From Bradyrhizobium sediminis (GTDB taxonomy: Bacteria > Pseudomonadota > Alphaproteobacteria > Rhizobiales > Xanthobacteraceae): a stretch of 64,000 nt of DNA. Made by a program: the position numbers and the translations under genes. The stretch covers positions 434,001 through 498,000 of the forward strand of contig NZ_CP076134.1 of NCBI RefSeq assembly GCF_018736085.1, in the 5' to 3' direction. Below are positions 25,574 to 33,960 of the stretch, piece after piece (position 1 is the stretch's first letter; the number at the start of each line of letters is the position of its first letter). A model generated the notes under the pieces. It was not told the origin of the DNA. It made no database searches and saw only the letters and a list, made by a program, of their open reading frames with translations.

Positions 25574-25816
25574 TCAGTAGAGGTCTTCCACGAAGGCCCG
25601 AACGCGGGACGAGGGCCGCAGCGTCCTGGTCTTGGCCTCGGCCGGGACGATCGTGATGGTCCACCGCGGCGGAACGCTCGACTTGCTTTCCAGCACCGAT
25701 CGCACGTAGCCCGTGACCGCCGACCCGTCGGATCTGGCCGTTGCGGTGCGGCCGTTGAACTGCGCGATGCGAAAACGCCGGACTTCTTTCTGGTCGGTCG
25801 TTTCGAACGTAAACAT
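25574..25816 (-). CDS. Conserved small protein of unknown function
   Basis: 80 residues beginning MFTFETTDQKEVRRFRIAQF, soluble, beta-rich pattern (alternating hydrophobics in R-W-T-I-T-I-V-P). An AGGAGAA ribosome-binding site on the minus strand directly precedes the ATG at 25816, which supports it as a real gene. No family recognised. It ends 6 bp from the stop of the convergent LuxR-type gene. Confidence 0.65.
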   Translation of the reverse strand: MFTFETTDQKEVRRFRIAQFNGRTATARSDGSAVTGYVRSVLESKSSVPPRWTITIVPAEAKTRTLRPSSRVRAFVEDLY

Positions 25817-26090
25817 CAGGTTCTCCTTTGTTTACGCAAATATCGTCGCTTATCGTTATCCGTGTGTGAAAATCATAAACCGTAGAAGTACTGCCGCACG
25901 CCCGGCCGCGGCGGCAAAGAGCGAGATCGGCCTCGGCGGTCCGCAGTGCAAATCCGCGCAGACCGAGGATGAAGATCAGGAAAATGCCGGGGAGTGATTG
26001 AACCTGCTCAGCGTCCGGATCGGGCAGCGGCGGACGGTTGCCGTCCAGTCGCCCGTGCCTTGGTTAGGTGCTCAAGATCGCGCGAGAGGA

Positions 26091-26483
26091 CTATTCGGCC
26101 GACCCCGGAAACACCGCTTCCATCTTGGTCTTCAGCGTGGCGGCGTTGAACGGCTTGACGATGTAATTGCTTACGCCGGCCTTCTTGGCGGCAATGACGT
26201 TTTCGGTTTTCGATTCCGCGGTGATCATGATGAAGGGCGTTTGCGATAGCTCCGGGCTGGCGCGGACTTCCCTGAGCAGGTCGTAGCCGGTCATCGGCTC
26301 CATGTTCCAGTCGGAGATCACCAGGCCGTATTTCTTGCCCTGCATTTTGGCGAGCGCGGACGATCCATCGCTGGCGTCGTCGACATTCTCGAAGCCGAGC
26401 TGCTTGAGCAGGTTGCGGATGATCCGGATCATGGTGTTGTAGTCATCGACCACCAGGATCGGCATCGATAAATCAAAGGCCAT
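26091..26483 (-). CDS. CheY-like single-domain response regulator
   Basis: 130 residues from ATG 26483 (MAFDLSMP). Complete receiver: acidic pair V-V-D-D at residues 11-14, phosphoacceptor Asp58 in L-V-I-S-D-W-N, Thr in M-I-T-A-E and Lys in I-V-K-P-F. The D-W-N-M-E-P-M-T-G-Y loop is that of chemotaxis CheY proteins. It is divergent from flbT and 1.1 kb from the cheA cluster, so a role in flagellar motor control is likely. This is one of two CheY-type receivers in the block. Confidence 0.92.
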   Translation of the reverse strand: MAFDLSMPILVVDDYNTMIRIIRNLLKQLGFENVDDASDGSSALAKMQGKKYGLVISDWNMEPMTGYDLLREVRASPELSQTPFIMITAESKTENVIAAKKAGVSNYIVKPFNAATLKTKMEAVFPGSAE

Positions 26484-26649
26484 GTCATCTACTCCGCGCG
26501 GTTCGCAAATTGCCGGACACGGGTGAGACACTCGCGGCATGCGAAAGGGAAACTTCGATGCATTTTGTAGCGAATTCGCACCCGTCAGCCTATAACAACT
26601 ACCAGCGGTCATTGAACAGCGCGTTAATTCAGGTAAAACACCACGCGCG

Positions 26650-27075
26650 TTGCAAGGTGCCCGTAGTTTTACGGCTTCGATCGAGGCCGAGGTTGGAGAA
26701 ACTAGATGCCGGGCCGCGAGGGCGAACCAGCCGCTCATACTGGGGCTTGACCTCATCAATTCCGGTACCCGCACCTCATTTGCGATCGACGGCGAGGCGC
26801 CGATCCTTCGCGAGAGGGATACCGTAACTGCGGAGACCGCCAACACGCCGGTCAAGCGGCTCTATTTCTGCGTTCAGATGATGTATCTGAAAAACGACGA
26901 TCCGCGTTATCGGACTCAATATCTCGGCCTCATCAGGGATCTGCGGGCCGGCCTTCCGGGGGCGGGCGAACAGATCGATGCCGTCAACACCCATGTTGCG
27001 AGCGGCGCGCTCTACAAGGCGCTCAAGGAAATCGGGCATATGATGAAGCGCGAGCAAGAACTGCAGGCGGCCTGA
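26650..27075 (+). CDS. flbT: Flagellin-translation regulator FlbT, N-terminus uncertain
   Basis: FlbT-like from L-I-N-S-G-T-R-T-S-F-A-I-D-G through A-P-I-L-R-E-R-D, A-N-T-P-V-K-R-L-Y-F-C-V-Q-M-M-Y and A-L-Y-K-A-L-K-E to the stop at 27075. FlbT controls flagellin mRNA stability and translation in alphaproteobacteria. The start is a problem. The only in-frame start before the conserved part is TTG 26650, giving an unlikely Cys/Arg-rich leader that also covers a 13-bp repeat motif. An ATG at 26706 sits where the gene should begin, but one frame off. Removing one C from ATGCCGG would give M-R-A-A-R-A-N-Q-P-L, which fits FlbT. A 1-base insertion, or an unusual start, is possible. No flaF or flagellin gene is adjacent. 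Confidence 0.75.
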   Translation: MQGARSFTASIEAEVGETRCRAARANQPLILGLDLINSGTRTSFAIDGEAPILRERDTVTAETANTPVKRLYFCVQMMYLKNDDPRYRTQYLGLIRDLRAGLPGAGEQIDAVNTHVASGALYKALKEIGHMMKREQELQAA

Positions 27076-27582
27076 GCCGCCCGGCGCCCGCCTTGCGCGC
27101 CGGATCATTGTCCGGACCGGATCGGTGCCGACACTCCGGCGCTTGCCGGAACACCGAAGCCGGCCGGCGGGCCGTTCCGGCTTCCCGCGATCCGATCGAG
27201 ATCGCCGGCTCCCGCATTCCCGGCACCGCCTTCCAATTCCCCGGGATGGCCGGGGCCAGCCGATCAAGCGCAAGGACGAGTTGGTTGTGGCCGATGTTCG
27301 GGGCAACCAATGTCATTCGCGTTTACCCCGTCTTCATCTCGCCCTGTAACCAATGTGTTTGGTTCATCCGTATTCGCACGGAGACCAAAATTAACGTGGT
27401 TGTGAAACCGGCAAGGTTACCGATTGCAAGGACGAATATCCGCTGAACGCGCTTAAGCGACGCCACCGACCCAATCCGATCCGCGCCGCTCGATAATGAA
27501 TACCGGTCGCTGGGGCCGTTGAAGATCTGACGCGAAATACGGTTGACGGTCGCCCGCAACCACACTTGGAAGGCGTATTCTG
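27076..27582. other. 507-bp region upstream of cheA, no gene seen
   Basis: No convincing frame on either strand. 27120-27260 is very GC-rich with several short inverted segments (CCGGCGG, TTCCCGG), consistent with degenerate palindromic repeat. The last ~200 bp are AT-richer and probably carry the cheA promoter, which I could not define. Confidence 0.5.
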
Positions 27583-30333
27583 ATGGACGATCTGTTGCGG
27601 GAGTTTTTGACCGAAACCAGCGAGAGCCTGGATACGGTCGACAACCAGTTGGTGAAGTTCGAGCAGGATCCGAACAACGCCAAGATTCTGGATAATATTT
27701 TCCGGCTGGTCCACACCATCAAGGGCACCTGCGGCTTTCTCGGCCTGCCGCGCCTCGAAGCGCTCGCCCATGCCGGCGAGACGCTGATGGGCAAATTCCG
27801 CGACGGAATGCCGGTCACCTCCGAAGCCGTCTCGCTGATCCTCTCCAGCATCGATCGCATCAAGGAAATTCTCGCAGGGCTCGAGGCCACCGAGGCCGAG
27901 CCCGAGGGCACCGACCAGGATCTGATCGATCCCTTGGTCGAACTGAGCATGCGCGCCTTCGAGCCGGAATCGCCAGCGTCGGCTTCGCCGATCGCGTCAG
28001 CGTCGGCTCCGCCGATCGCGCCGGCCGCTGCCATCGCCGATGCTCCCGCGGTGGCGCAGGGCACGCTGGTGCCGCAGGTGCTGGAGCGTCCGCTGCGTCC
28101 CGGCGAAGTGTCGCTGGATGAACTGGAGCGCGCGTTCCGCGAGACCGCCATCGAGGCCGCGCCTCCCATGGCGCCCGCGCCCAAGCCCGCGCAGCACGCT
28201 GCGCCAGCGGAAGAGAAGAAGCCGGCGGCGAAGAAGGCCGTTGCCGAGAAAAGAGCTGCTGCCGATCCCGAGGCAGCCGAAAATTCCGTCGCCAACCAGT
28301 CGATCCGCGTCAACGTGGACACGCTGGAACACCTGATGACGATGGTGTCGGAACTGGTGCTGACCCGCAATCAGCTGCTGGAGATCTCGAGGCGCAACGA
28401 GGACACCGAGTTCAAGGTGCCGCTGCAGCGGCTGTCCAACGTCACCGCCGAACTGCAGGAAGGCGTCATGAAGACGCGGATGCAGCCGATCGGCAACGCC
28501 TGGCAGAAGCTGCCGCGGATCGTGCGCGACCTTTCCGGCGAACTTAACAAGCAGATCGAACTGGAGATGCACGGCGCCGACACCGAGCTCGACCGCCAGG
28601 TGCTCGATTTGATCAAGGATCCCCTGACGCACATGGTGCGCAACTCGGCCGACCATGGCCTGGAGACCCCGGCCGAGCGCGCCGCGGCCGGCAAGCCCGA
28701 GCAGGGCACCATCCGGCTGTCCGCCTATCACGAAGGCGGCCACATCATCATCTGCATCGCCGACAACGGAAGAGGCCTCAACACCGAGCGGATCAAGGCC
28801 AAGGCGGTCGCCAACGGCCTCGTCAGCGAAGCCGAACTCGAGAAGATGACGGAAGCGCAGATCCACAAGTTCATCTTCGCGCCCGGCTTCTCGACCGCAG
28901 CCACCGTCACCTCGGTGTCCGGCCGCGGCGTCGGCATGGACGTGGTGCGCACCAATATCGACCAGATCGGCGGCACCATCGACGTCAAGTCGGTGGCCGG
29001 CGAGGGCTCGTCCGTCACCATCAAGATCCCGCTGACGCTCGCCATCGTCTCGGCGCTGATCGTGGAAGCCGCCGGCGACCGCTTTGCCATTCCCCAGCTC
29101 TCGGTGGTCGAACTGGTGCGCGCCCGCGCCAATTCCGAGCACCGCATCGAGCGCATCAAGGACACCGCGGTGTTGCGGCTGCGCAACAAGCTGTTGCCGC
29201 TGATGCACCTGAAGAAGCTCTTGAAGATCGACGACGGCTCCTCCTCCGATCCGGAGAACGGCTTCATCGTGGTGACGCAGGTCGGCAGCCAGACCTTCGG
29301 CATCGTGGTCGACGGCGTGTTCCACACCGAAGAAATCGTGGTCAAGCCGATGTCGACCAAGCTGCGCCACATCGACATGTTCTCCGGCAATACCATCCTG
29401 GGCGATGGCGCCGTGATCATGATCATCGATCCCAACGGCATTGCGAAAGCGCTCGGCGCCGCAGGTTCAGCCTCCCACGAAATCGCCGACGAGAACGCCG
29501 CGTCCCGCGCCAGCGCCGCCGAGCAGCTGACCTCGCTGTTGGTGTTCCGCGCCGGCTCGACCCAGCCCAAGGCGGTGCCGCTCGGGCTCGTCACCCGGCT
29601 GGAGGAGCTGGCCACCGACAAGATCGAACTCTCCAATGGCCGCTACATGGTGCAGTACCGCGACCAGCTGATGCCGCTGGTGCAGATGGAAGGCGTCAGC
29701 GTCCAGAGTTCCGGATCGCAGCCGATCCTGGTGTTCGCCGATGACGGCCGCTCGATGGGGCTGGTGGTCGACGAGATCATCGACATCGTCGAGGAACGGC
29801 TCAACATCGAGGTCGCCGGTTCCAGGGATGGCATCCTGGGCTCGGCCGTGATCAAGGGCCAGGCCACCGAAGTGATCGACGTCGGCCACTTCCTCCCGAT
29901 GGCGTTCGCCGACTGGTTCTCCCGCAAGGAGATGCGCCCCTCGGTATCGGCGCAGTCGGTGCTGCTGGTCGACGATAGCGCGTTCTTCCGCAACATGCTG
30001 GCGCCGGTGCTGAAGGCTGCGGGCTACAAGGTGCGGGTGGCGCCCAGCGCCCAGGAGGGCCTCTCCGCGCTGCGCTCGGGCCAGGCCTTCGACGTGGTGC
30101 TGACCGACATCGAGATGCCCGACATGAACGGCTTCGAGTTCGCGGAAGTTATCCGGGCCGATGCGCATCTGAGTTCGGTGCCGATCATCGCGCTGTCCTC
30201 GGTGGTGTCGCCGGCGGCGATCGAGCGCGGCCGGCTGGCCGGCTTCCACGACTACGTCGCCAAGTTCGACCGCCCCGGCCTGATCGCCGCGCTGAAGGAA
30301 CAGACCGCCGAGATCTCCAGGGCTGCGGCATAA
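27583..30333 (+). CDS. cheA: Hybrid chemotaxis histidine kinase CheA with a C-terminal receiver
   Basis: 916 residues. Order: HPt domain with phospho-His44 in L-V-H-T-I-K-G-T-C-G-F; a Pro/Ala linker; dimerisation helices (~240-330); HATPase with N-box M-V-R-N-S-A-D-H-G-L, G1 I-A-D-N-G-R-G and G2 G-R-G-V-G-M-D; a CheW-like domain (~480-620); a second CheW-like segment (~645-775); and a complete receiver (V-L-L-V-D-D-S-A-F-F, L-T-D-I-E-M-P). Standard CheA ends after one CheW domain, so the second CheW-like region and the receiver are additions. It phosphorylates CheY proteins in response to MCP arrays. First gene of cheA-cheW-cheY-cheR-pilZ. Confidence 0.96.
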   Translation: MDDLLREFLTETSESLDTVDNQLVKFEQDPNNAKILDNIFRLVHTIKGTCGFLGLPRLEALAHAGETLMGKFRDGMPVTSEAVSLILSSIDRIKEILAGLEATEAEPEGTDQDLIDPLVELSMRAFEPESPASASPIASASAPPIAPAAAIADAPAVAQGTLVPQVLERPLRPGEVSLDELERAFRETAIEAAPPMAPAPKPAQHAAPAEEKKPAAKKAVAEKRAAADPEAAENSVANQSIRVNVDTLEHLMTMVSELVLTRNQLLEISRRNEDTEFKVPLQRLSNVTAELQEGVMKTRMQPIGNAWQKLPRIVRDLSGELNKQIELEMHGADTELDRQVLDLIKDPLTHMVRNSADHGLETPAERAAAGKPEQGTIRLSAYHEGGHIIICIADNGRGLNTERIKAKAVANGLVSEAELEKMTEAQIHKFIFAPGFSTAATVTSVSGRGVGMDVVRTNIDQIGGTIDVKSVAGEGSSVTIKIPLTLAIVSALIVEAAGDRFAIPQLSVVELVRARANSEHRIERIKDTAVLRLRNKLLPLMHLKKLLKIDDGSSSDPENGFIVVTQVGSQTFGIVVDGVFHTEEIVVKPMSTKLRHIDMFSGNTILGDGAVIMIIDPNGIAKALGAAGSASHEIADENAASRASAAEQLTSLLVFRAGSTQPKAVPLGLVTRLEELATDKIELSNGRYMVQYRDQLMPLVQMEGVSVQSSGSQPILVFADDGRSMGLVVDEIIDIVEERLNIEVAGSRDGILGSAVIKGQATEVIDVGHFLPMAFADWFSRKEMRPSVSAQSVLLVDDSAFFRNMLAPVLKAAGYKVRVAPSAQEGLSALRSGQAFDVVLTDIEMPDMNGFEFAEVIRADAHLSSVPIIALSSVVSPAAIERGRLAGFHDYVAKFDRPGLIAALKEQTAEISRAAA

Positions 30334-30390
30334 ACAAGTTTAGCCGGACGGCATGAACAAGTTCAGCCTCGGGCCTAAAGGAAGAAGACC

Positions 30391-30864
30391 ATGACCGACA
30401 AGACCCAGAGCACCGAAGGCGCCGTCTCCGAATACGTCACCGCGATGATCGGCGGCCAGCTGTTCGGCTTGCCGATCTCCCGCGTCCAGGACGTGTTCAT
30501 GCCGGAACGGCTGACCCGGGTGCCGCTGTCGTCGAGCGAGATCGCCGGCGTGCTCAATCTGCGCGGCCGCATCGTCACCGTGGTGGACATGCGCGCCCGG
30601 CTCGGCCTGCCGAAGAACGACGACGGCAAGCCGCCGATGGCGGTCGGCGTCGACCTGCGCGGCGAATCCTACGGCCTCCTGATCGACCAGATCGGCGAGG
30701 TGCTCAAGCTTAACGACGACGGCCGCGAGGAAAACCCCGTCAACCTCGATCCCCGCATGGCCAAGCTCGCCGGCGGCGTGCATCGCCTCGACGGTCAGCT
30801 CATGGTCGTCCTCGACGTCGATCGCGTTCTCGAAATCGTGCCCAAGACCTCGCTTGCCGCATAG
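30391..30864 (+). CDS. cheW: Chemotaxis coupling protein CheW
   Basis: 157 residues. Typical CheW: F-G-L-P-I-S-R-V-Q-D-V-F near residue 30, S-S-S-E-I-A-G-V-L-N-L-R-G-R-I-V-T-V-V-D near 60 and Y-G-L-L-I-D-Q-I-G-E-V in the second half. Couples receptors to CheA. A GGAAGAAG ribosome-binding site lies before ATG 30391, 57 bp after the cheA stop; same operon. Confidence 0.96.
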   Translation: MTDKTQSTEGAVSEYVTAMIGGQLFGLPISRVQDVFMPERLTRVPLSSSEIAGVLNLRGRIVTVVDMRARLGLPKNDDGKPPMAVGVDLRGESYGLLIDQIGEVLKLNDDGREENPVNLDPRMAKLAGGVHRLDGQLMVVLDVDRVLEIVPKTSLAA

Positions 30865-30899
30865 CTCGAATTGCCGTTGCAACCGCCCAGCTGGGAGAA

Positions 30900-31286
30900 A
30901 TGGCTAAAATGAAGACATGTCTGGTCGTCGATGATTCCAGCGTCATCCGCAAGATCGCGAGGCGCATCCTGGAGGAGATGGATTTTCAGATCATCGAAGC
31001 CGAGGACGGCGAGAAGGCGCTCGAGGTCTGCAAGCGCGGCCTGCCCGATGCGATCCTGCTCGACTGGAACATGCCGATCATGGACGGTTACGAATTCCTC
31101 GGCAATCTGCGCCGAATGTCCGGCGGCGCCGCGCCCAAGGTGGTGTTCTGCACCACCGAAAATGGAATCGATCATATCGCGCGCGCCATCGATGCCGGCG
31201 CCAACGAATACATCATGAAGCCGTTCGACAAGGACATCGTTGCGGCCAAGTTCCAGGAAGTAGGCCTGCTCGCGGTGCCGGTGTAG
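30900..31286 (+). CDS. cheY: CheY-type response regulator of the che operon
   Basis: 128 residues. Receiver with V-V-D-D-S-S at residues 9-14, phosphoacceptor Asp55 in I-L-L-D-W-N-M-P, Thr in F-C-T-T-E and Lys in I-M-K-P-F. No output domain. 35 bp after cheW, with GGGAGAAATGG giving the ribosome-binding site. Probably phosphorylated by CheA and either acts on the motor or serves as a phosphate sink beside the receiver at 26091. Confidence 0.95.
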   Translation: MAKMKTCLVVDDSSVIRKIARRILEEMDFQIIEAEDGEKALEVCKRGLPDAILLDWNMPIMDGYEFLGNLRRMSGGAAPKVVFCTTENGIDHIARAIDAGANEYIMKPFDKDIVAAKFQEVGLLAVPV

Positions 31287-31520
31287 CCGGCACCGTCGTT
31301 TCGTAAGTCTGTATTGGGTTGCGTCGGGTAAAGATATGCGTGCTGCACCAGCTGCCGGGGGAAATCCCCGCCAAGACTGCATTCGGAGAGGCGACTATCC
31401 GCATTGCCGGATCTCTCGCCTGCGATCGGCGCACCCAGCCTTGCTGACGGGCCTTCCCGATACGCCGCCCTCGTCCGGCGATATCAACGCAATTTTCCCG
31501 ATCCGCTTGAGAGGCCGCCA

Positions 31521-32402
31521 GTGACCCCGTCAGATTACGAATACCTGCGCAAGCTTCTCAAGGACAGTTCCGGTCTCGATCTGTCTGCCGACAAGCAATA
31601 TCTGATCGAAAGTCGGTTGCTTCCGCTTTCGCGGAAGACAGGCCTGTCCGGCATCAGCGAACTCGTGCAGAAGATGAAGGGAGGATCCGCATCTCTCATC
31701 TCCCAGGTGGTCGAGGCCATGACCACCAACGAGACGTTCTTCTTTCGCGACAAGGTTCCGTTCGATCATTTCCGCGATTCGATCATGCCGGAGATCCTGC
31801 AGGCGCGCGCGAGCCGCAAGAGCATCCGGATCTGGTGCGCCGCCGGTTCGACCGGTCAGGAGCCGTATTCGCTGGCGATGTGCCTGAAGGAAATGAGCGC
31901 CGCACTCAGCGGCTGGCGCGTGGAAATCGTTGCGACCGATCTGTCGCAGGAAGTGCTCGAGAAGTCGAAGGCGGGAATCTACAGCCAGTTCGAGGTGCAG
32001 CGCGGCCTGCCGATCCAGATGCTGGTCAAGTATTTCAAGCAGACGGGGGAGTTGTGGCAGCTCAATGCCGATATCCGCGCGATGGTTCAGCACCGGCAGC
32101 TCAATCTGCTGCACGACTTTTCCCAGCTCGGCGTCTTCGACGTGATCTTCTGTCGCAACGTCCTGATCTATTTCGATCAGGACACCAAGATCAACATTTT
32201 CAACCGGCTTGCCAGGGCGACCGAATCGGACGGCTTTCTGGTGCTGGGCGCTGCGGAAACCGTGGTCGGGCTGACCGATGTCTTCAAGCCCTTTCCGGAC
32301 CGGCGTGGTCTGTACCGGCCCAACGGTGCGCGAGCGACGCCGGCAAAGCTGCCGGCCGCCGGCGCGGTCGCTCCGAAGGTCGCTGCGATGGCGGGGTTGT
32401 GA
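31521..32402 (+). CDS. cheR: Chemotaxis protein methyltransferase CheR
   Basis: 293 residues from GTG 31521 (V-T-P-S-D-Y-E-Y-L); a GAGAGG stretch precedes it. The frame is open back to 31404, but that extension lacks CheR features. N-terminal helical domain; N-E-T-F-F-F-R marks the domain boundary; SAM motif I-R-I-W-C-A-A-G-S-T-G-Q-E-P-Y-S-L; I-F-C-R-N-V-L-I-Y-F. It methylates glutamates on chemoreceptors. The usual partner cheB is not in the 234-bp gap before it or elsewhere in the window. Confidence 0.94.
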   Translation: MTPSDYEYLRKLLKDSSGLDLSADKQYLIESRLLPLSRKTGLSGISELVQKMKGGSASLISQVVEAMTTNETFFFRDKVPFDHFRDSIMPEILQARASRKSIRIWCAAGSTGQEPYSLAMCLKEMSAALSGWRVEIVATDLSQEVLEKSKAGIYSQFEVQRGLPIQMLVKYFKQTGELWQLNADIRAMVQHRQLNLLHDFSQLGVFDVIFCRNVLIYFDQDTKINIFNRLARATESDGFLVLGAAETVVGLTDVFKPFPDRRGLYRPNGARATPAKLPAAGAVAPKVAAMAGL

Positions 32403-32405
32403 CGA

Positions 32406-32732
32406 ATGGCGGACGACGCCAAAGCACCTGAACGCGTGACTTTCAGCCGCGGCTATGGCGTCTGCATCATGGGCATCGACGGGACCTGGCGCCGCGACTG
32501 CCTGCTCAACGCCATTTCCGACAACGACGCCATCCTCACGGTCGAAGGCTCCATCCAGGGCCTCAATCTCAAGGAGTTCTTTCTGCTGCTGTCGTCGACC
32601 GGACTCGCCTATCGGCGATGTGAACTCGTTCGCGTCAACGGCGCCGAGATCGACGTCTCGTTCCTGAAGGGAAAGCACAGGAAGAGAAGACCGGGCGCGT
32701 CGTCGGCGCAGGATGCTCTCGCCGAATCCTGA
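32406..32732 (+). CDS. PilZ-like small protein
   Basis: 108 residues, starting 4 bp after the cheR stop, so the last gene of the che operon. Beta-rich core with R-V-T-F-S-R-G-Y-G-V-C-I-M-G-I-D-G-T-W-R-R-D-C, then L-N-A-I-S-D-N-D-A-I-L. The pattern is like the short PilZ domains of Bradyrhizobium, but the RxxxR and D/N-x-S-x-x-G c-di-GMP motifs are only partly kept, so binding is doubtful. Ends in a basic K-G-K-H-R-K-R-R tail. Confidence 0.65.
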   Translation: MADDAKAPERVTFSRGYGVCIMGIDGTWRRDCLLNAISDNDAILTVEGSIQGLNLKEFFLLLSSTGLAYRRCELVRVNGAEIDVSFLKGKHRKRRPGASSAQDALAES

Positions 32733-32763
32733 CGGCAGCGGCGGCAAATTGCCGGAAGTATCG

Positions 32764-33123
32764 CTATCCGGTGCCTTTCAGCTGCGGCCGGTTCGCCCGG
32801 TTCGGGAGGCGGTCGCTTCCCGCGAAGCCGCACGCACCGTGGTTTGACGGCCTGGCATCCAGCAAGAAGCGCAGGGCGGCGCCAAGACCCGCGTTGCAGG
32901 TATGCAGGGCATCGCTCGCTTTTACGTAGCGAGGTGTGACGTCATCCAGGACAACAACGTTGGCGGCAGCTTCCTGGTGGCCGAGAGCCGTTTCCCTTGC
33001 GAGCGTCGCTTCGAGCATGCTGGCCTGGACGTGCTCGATCAGCGACACCAGTTCCGAGATGATCGAATGATGGCCGCCATCTCGAACGTCGGACTGGATC
33101 GAAGCTCCTGCGGCCTTCTGCAT
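32764..33123 (-). CDS. Hypothetical protein, helical
   Basis: 119 residues from ATG 33123. The first ~95 residues look like a helical bundle (I-I-S-E-L-V-S-L-I-E-H-V-Q-A-S-M-L-E-A); the last ~25 are disordered and basic. An AGGAGAGCG stretch on the minus strand precedes the start. No family recognised. Divergent from the FixJ-type gene, from which it is 159 bp away, and convergent with the PilZ-like gene. Confidence 0.6.
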   Translation of the reverse strand: MQKAAGASIQSDVRDGGHHSIISELVSLIEHVQASMLEATLARETALGHQEAAANVVVLDDVTPRYVKASDALHTCNAGLGAALRFLLDARPSNHGACGFAGSDRLPNRANRPQLKGTG

Positions 33124-33282
33124 GACCGCTCTCCTTCGCTCCGTTCTACGTCCGTGCCGCTACTTGTGCGTTAAGTCCTCGTCCCGTACAAATACGGTGG
33201 GCTTAAATCTGTACTGCCTGCAGTCTGGTGCAGTGCTGTGCGGTGAGTGTGCGTCTTTTTTCACGATCGATGGACATGGCAC

Positions 33283-33918
33283 ATGGCTGAGAATCCTGCT
33301 CCCCGAGGTGAGATTTTCGTGGTCGACGACGATCCCGCCGTCCGTGAGACGCTGTCGATGGTGCTGTCCGCAGGGGGCTACCAGGTGATTTGCTTTGCGG
33401 ACGGCGCCGCGCTGTTGGCGGTGGCGCGGACGCGAACGCCCGCCTGCATCCTGCTCGACGTGCATATTCCCGGCAAATCCGGCCTCGATATTCTGCGCGA
33501 ACTTCACGGCGAAGACTATCCCGCACCGATCTTCATGATCTCCGGTCAGGGCGACATCGCTATGGCGGTCAGTGCGATCAAGAATGGTGCGCTGGACTTC
33601 ATCGAAAAGCCGTTCCGCGGCCGCGAAATCGTGGCCCGGCTGGACGAGGCGATCGGGGCATATGCACGCCGCCAGGCGGAAAGCTCCGCGTCGAAAATCG
33701 CATCGCTGCATTTTCCGGGACGCGAACCGTTGACGCGGCGCGAACGCGAGGTGCTGGAGCAATTCACGTTGGGCGCTTCCAACAAGGAAGCCGGGCGTCA
33801 TCTCGGAATCAGCCCGCGCACCATCGAGGATCATCGCGCCAACATCATGAAGAAGCTCGGCGCGAGGAATGCCGCCGATCTCATTCGTATCGTGATGACC
33901 GCATCGCGCAGTTCCTGA
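33283..33918 (+). CDS. FixJ-family two-component response regulator
   Basis: 211 residues from ATG 33283 (MAENPAPRGE). Receiver with V-V-D-D-D at 14-18, Asp59 in I-L-L-D-V-H-I-P, S-G-Q-G-D-I (FixJ-type switch loop) and E-K-P-F. LuxR-type HTH at ~145-205: L-T-R-R-E-R-E-V-L-E, S-N-K-E-A-G-R-H-L-G-I-S-P-R-T-I-E. The HTH closely resembles that of the LuxR-type protein at 24944. It faces the hybrid kinase gene at 33961 (convergent stops, 42 bp apart), which is a plausible but unproven partner. Confidence 0.93.
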   Translation: MAENPAPRGEIFVVDDDPAVRETLSMVLSAGGYQVICFADGAALLAVARTRTPACILLDVHIPGKSGLDILRELHGEDYPAPIFMISGQGDIAMAVSAIKNGALDFIEKPFRGREIVARLDEAIGAYARRQAESSASKIASLHFPGREPLTRREREVLEQFTLGASNKEAGRHLGISPRTIEDHRANIMKKLGARNAADLIRIVMTASRSS

Positions 33919-33960
33919 CCGGCGGCCCGTCAGATCCACGCCTGCGCCGGTGCGCGGCCC

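Noticed and set aside
31287..31520. cheB relic between cheY and cheR
   Set aside because: All frames of the 234-bp gap were read; none shows receiver or methylesterase motifs.
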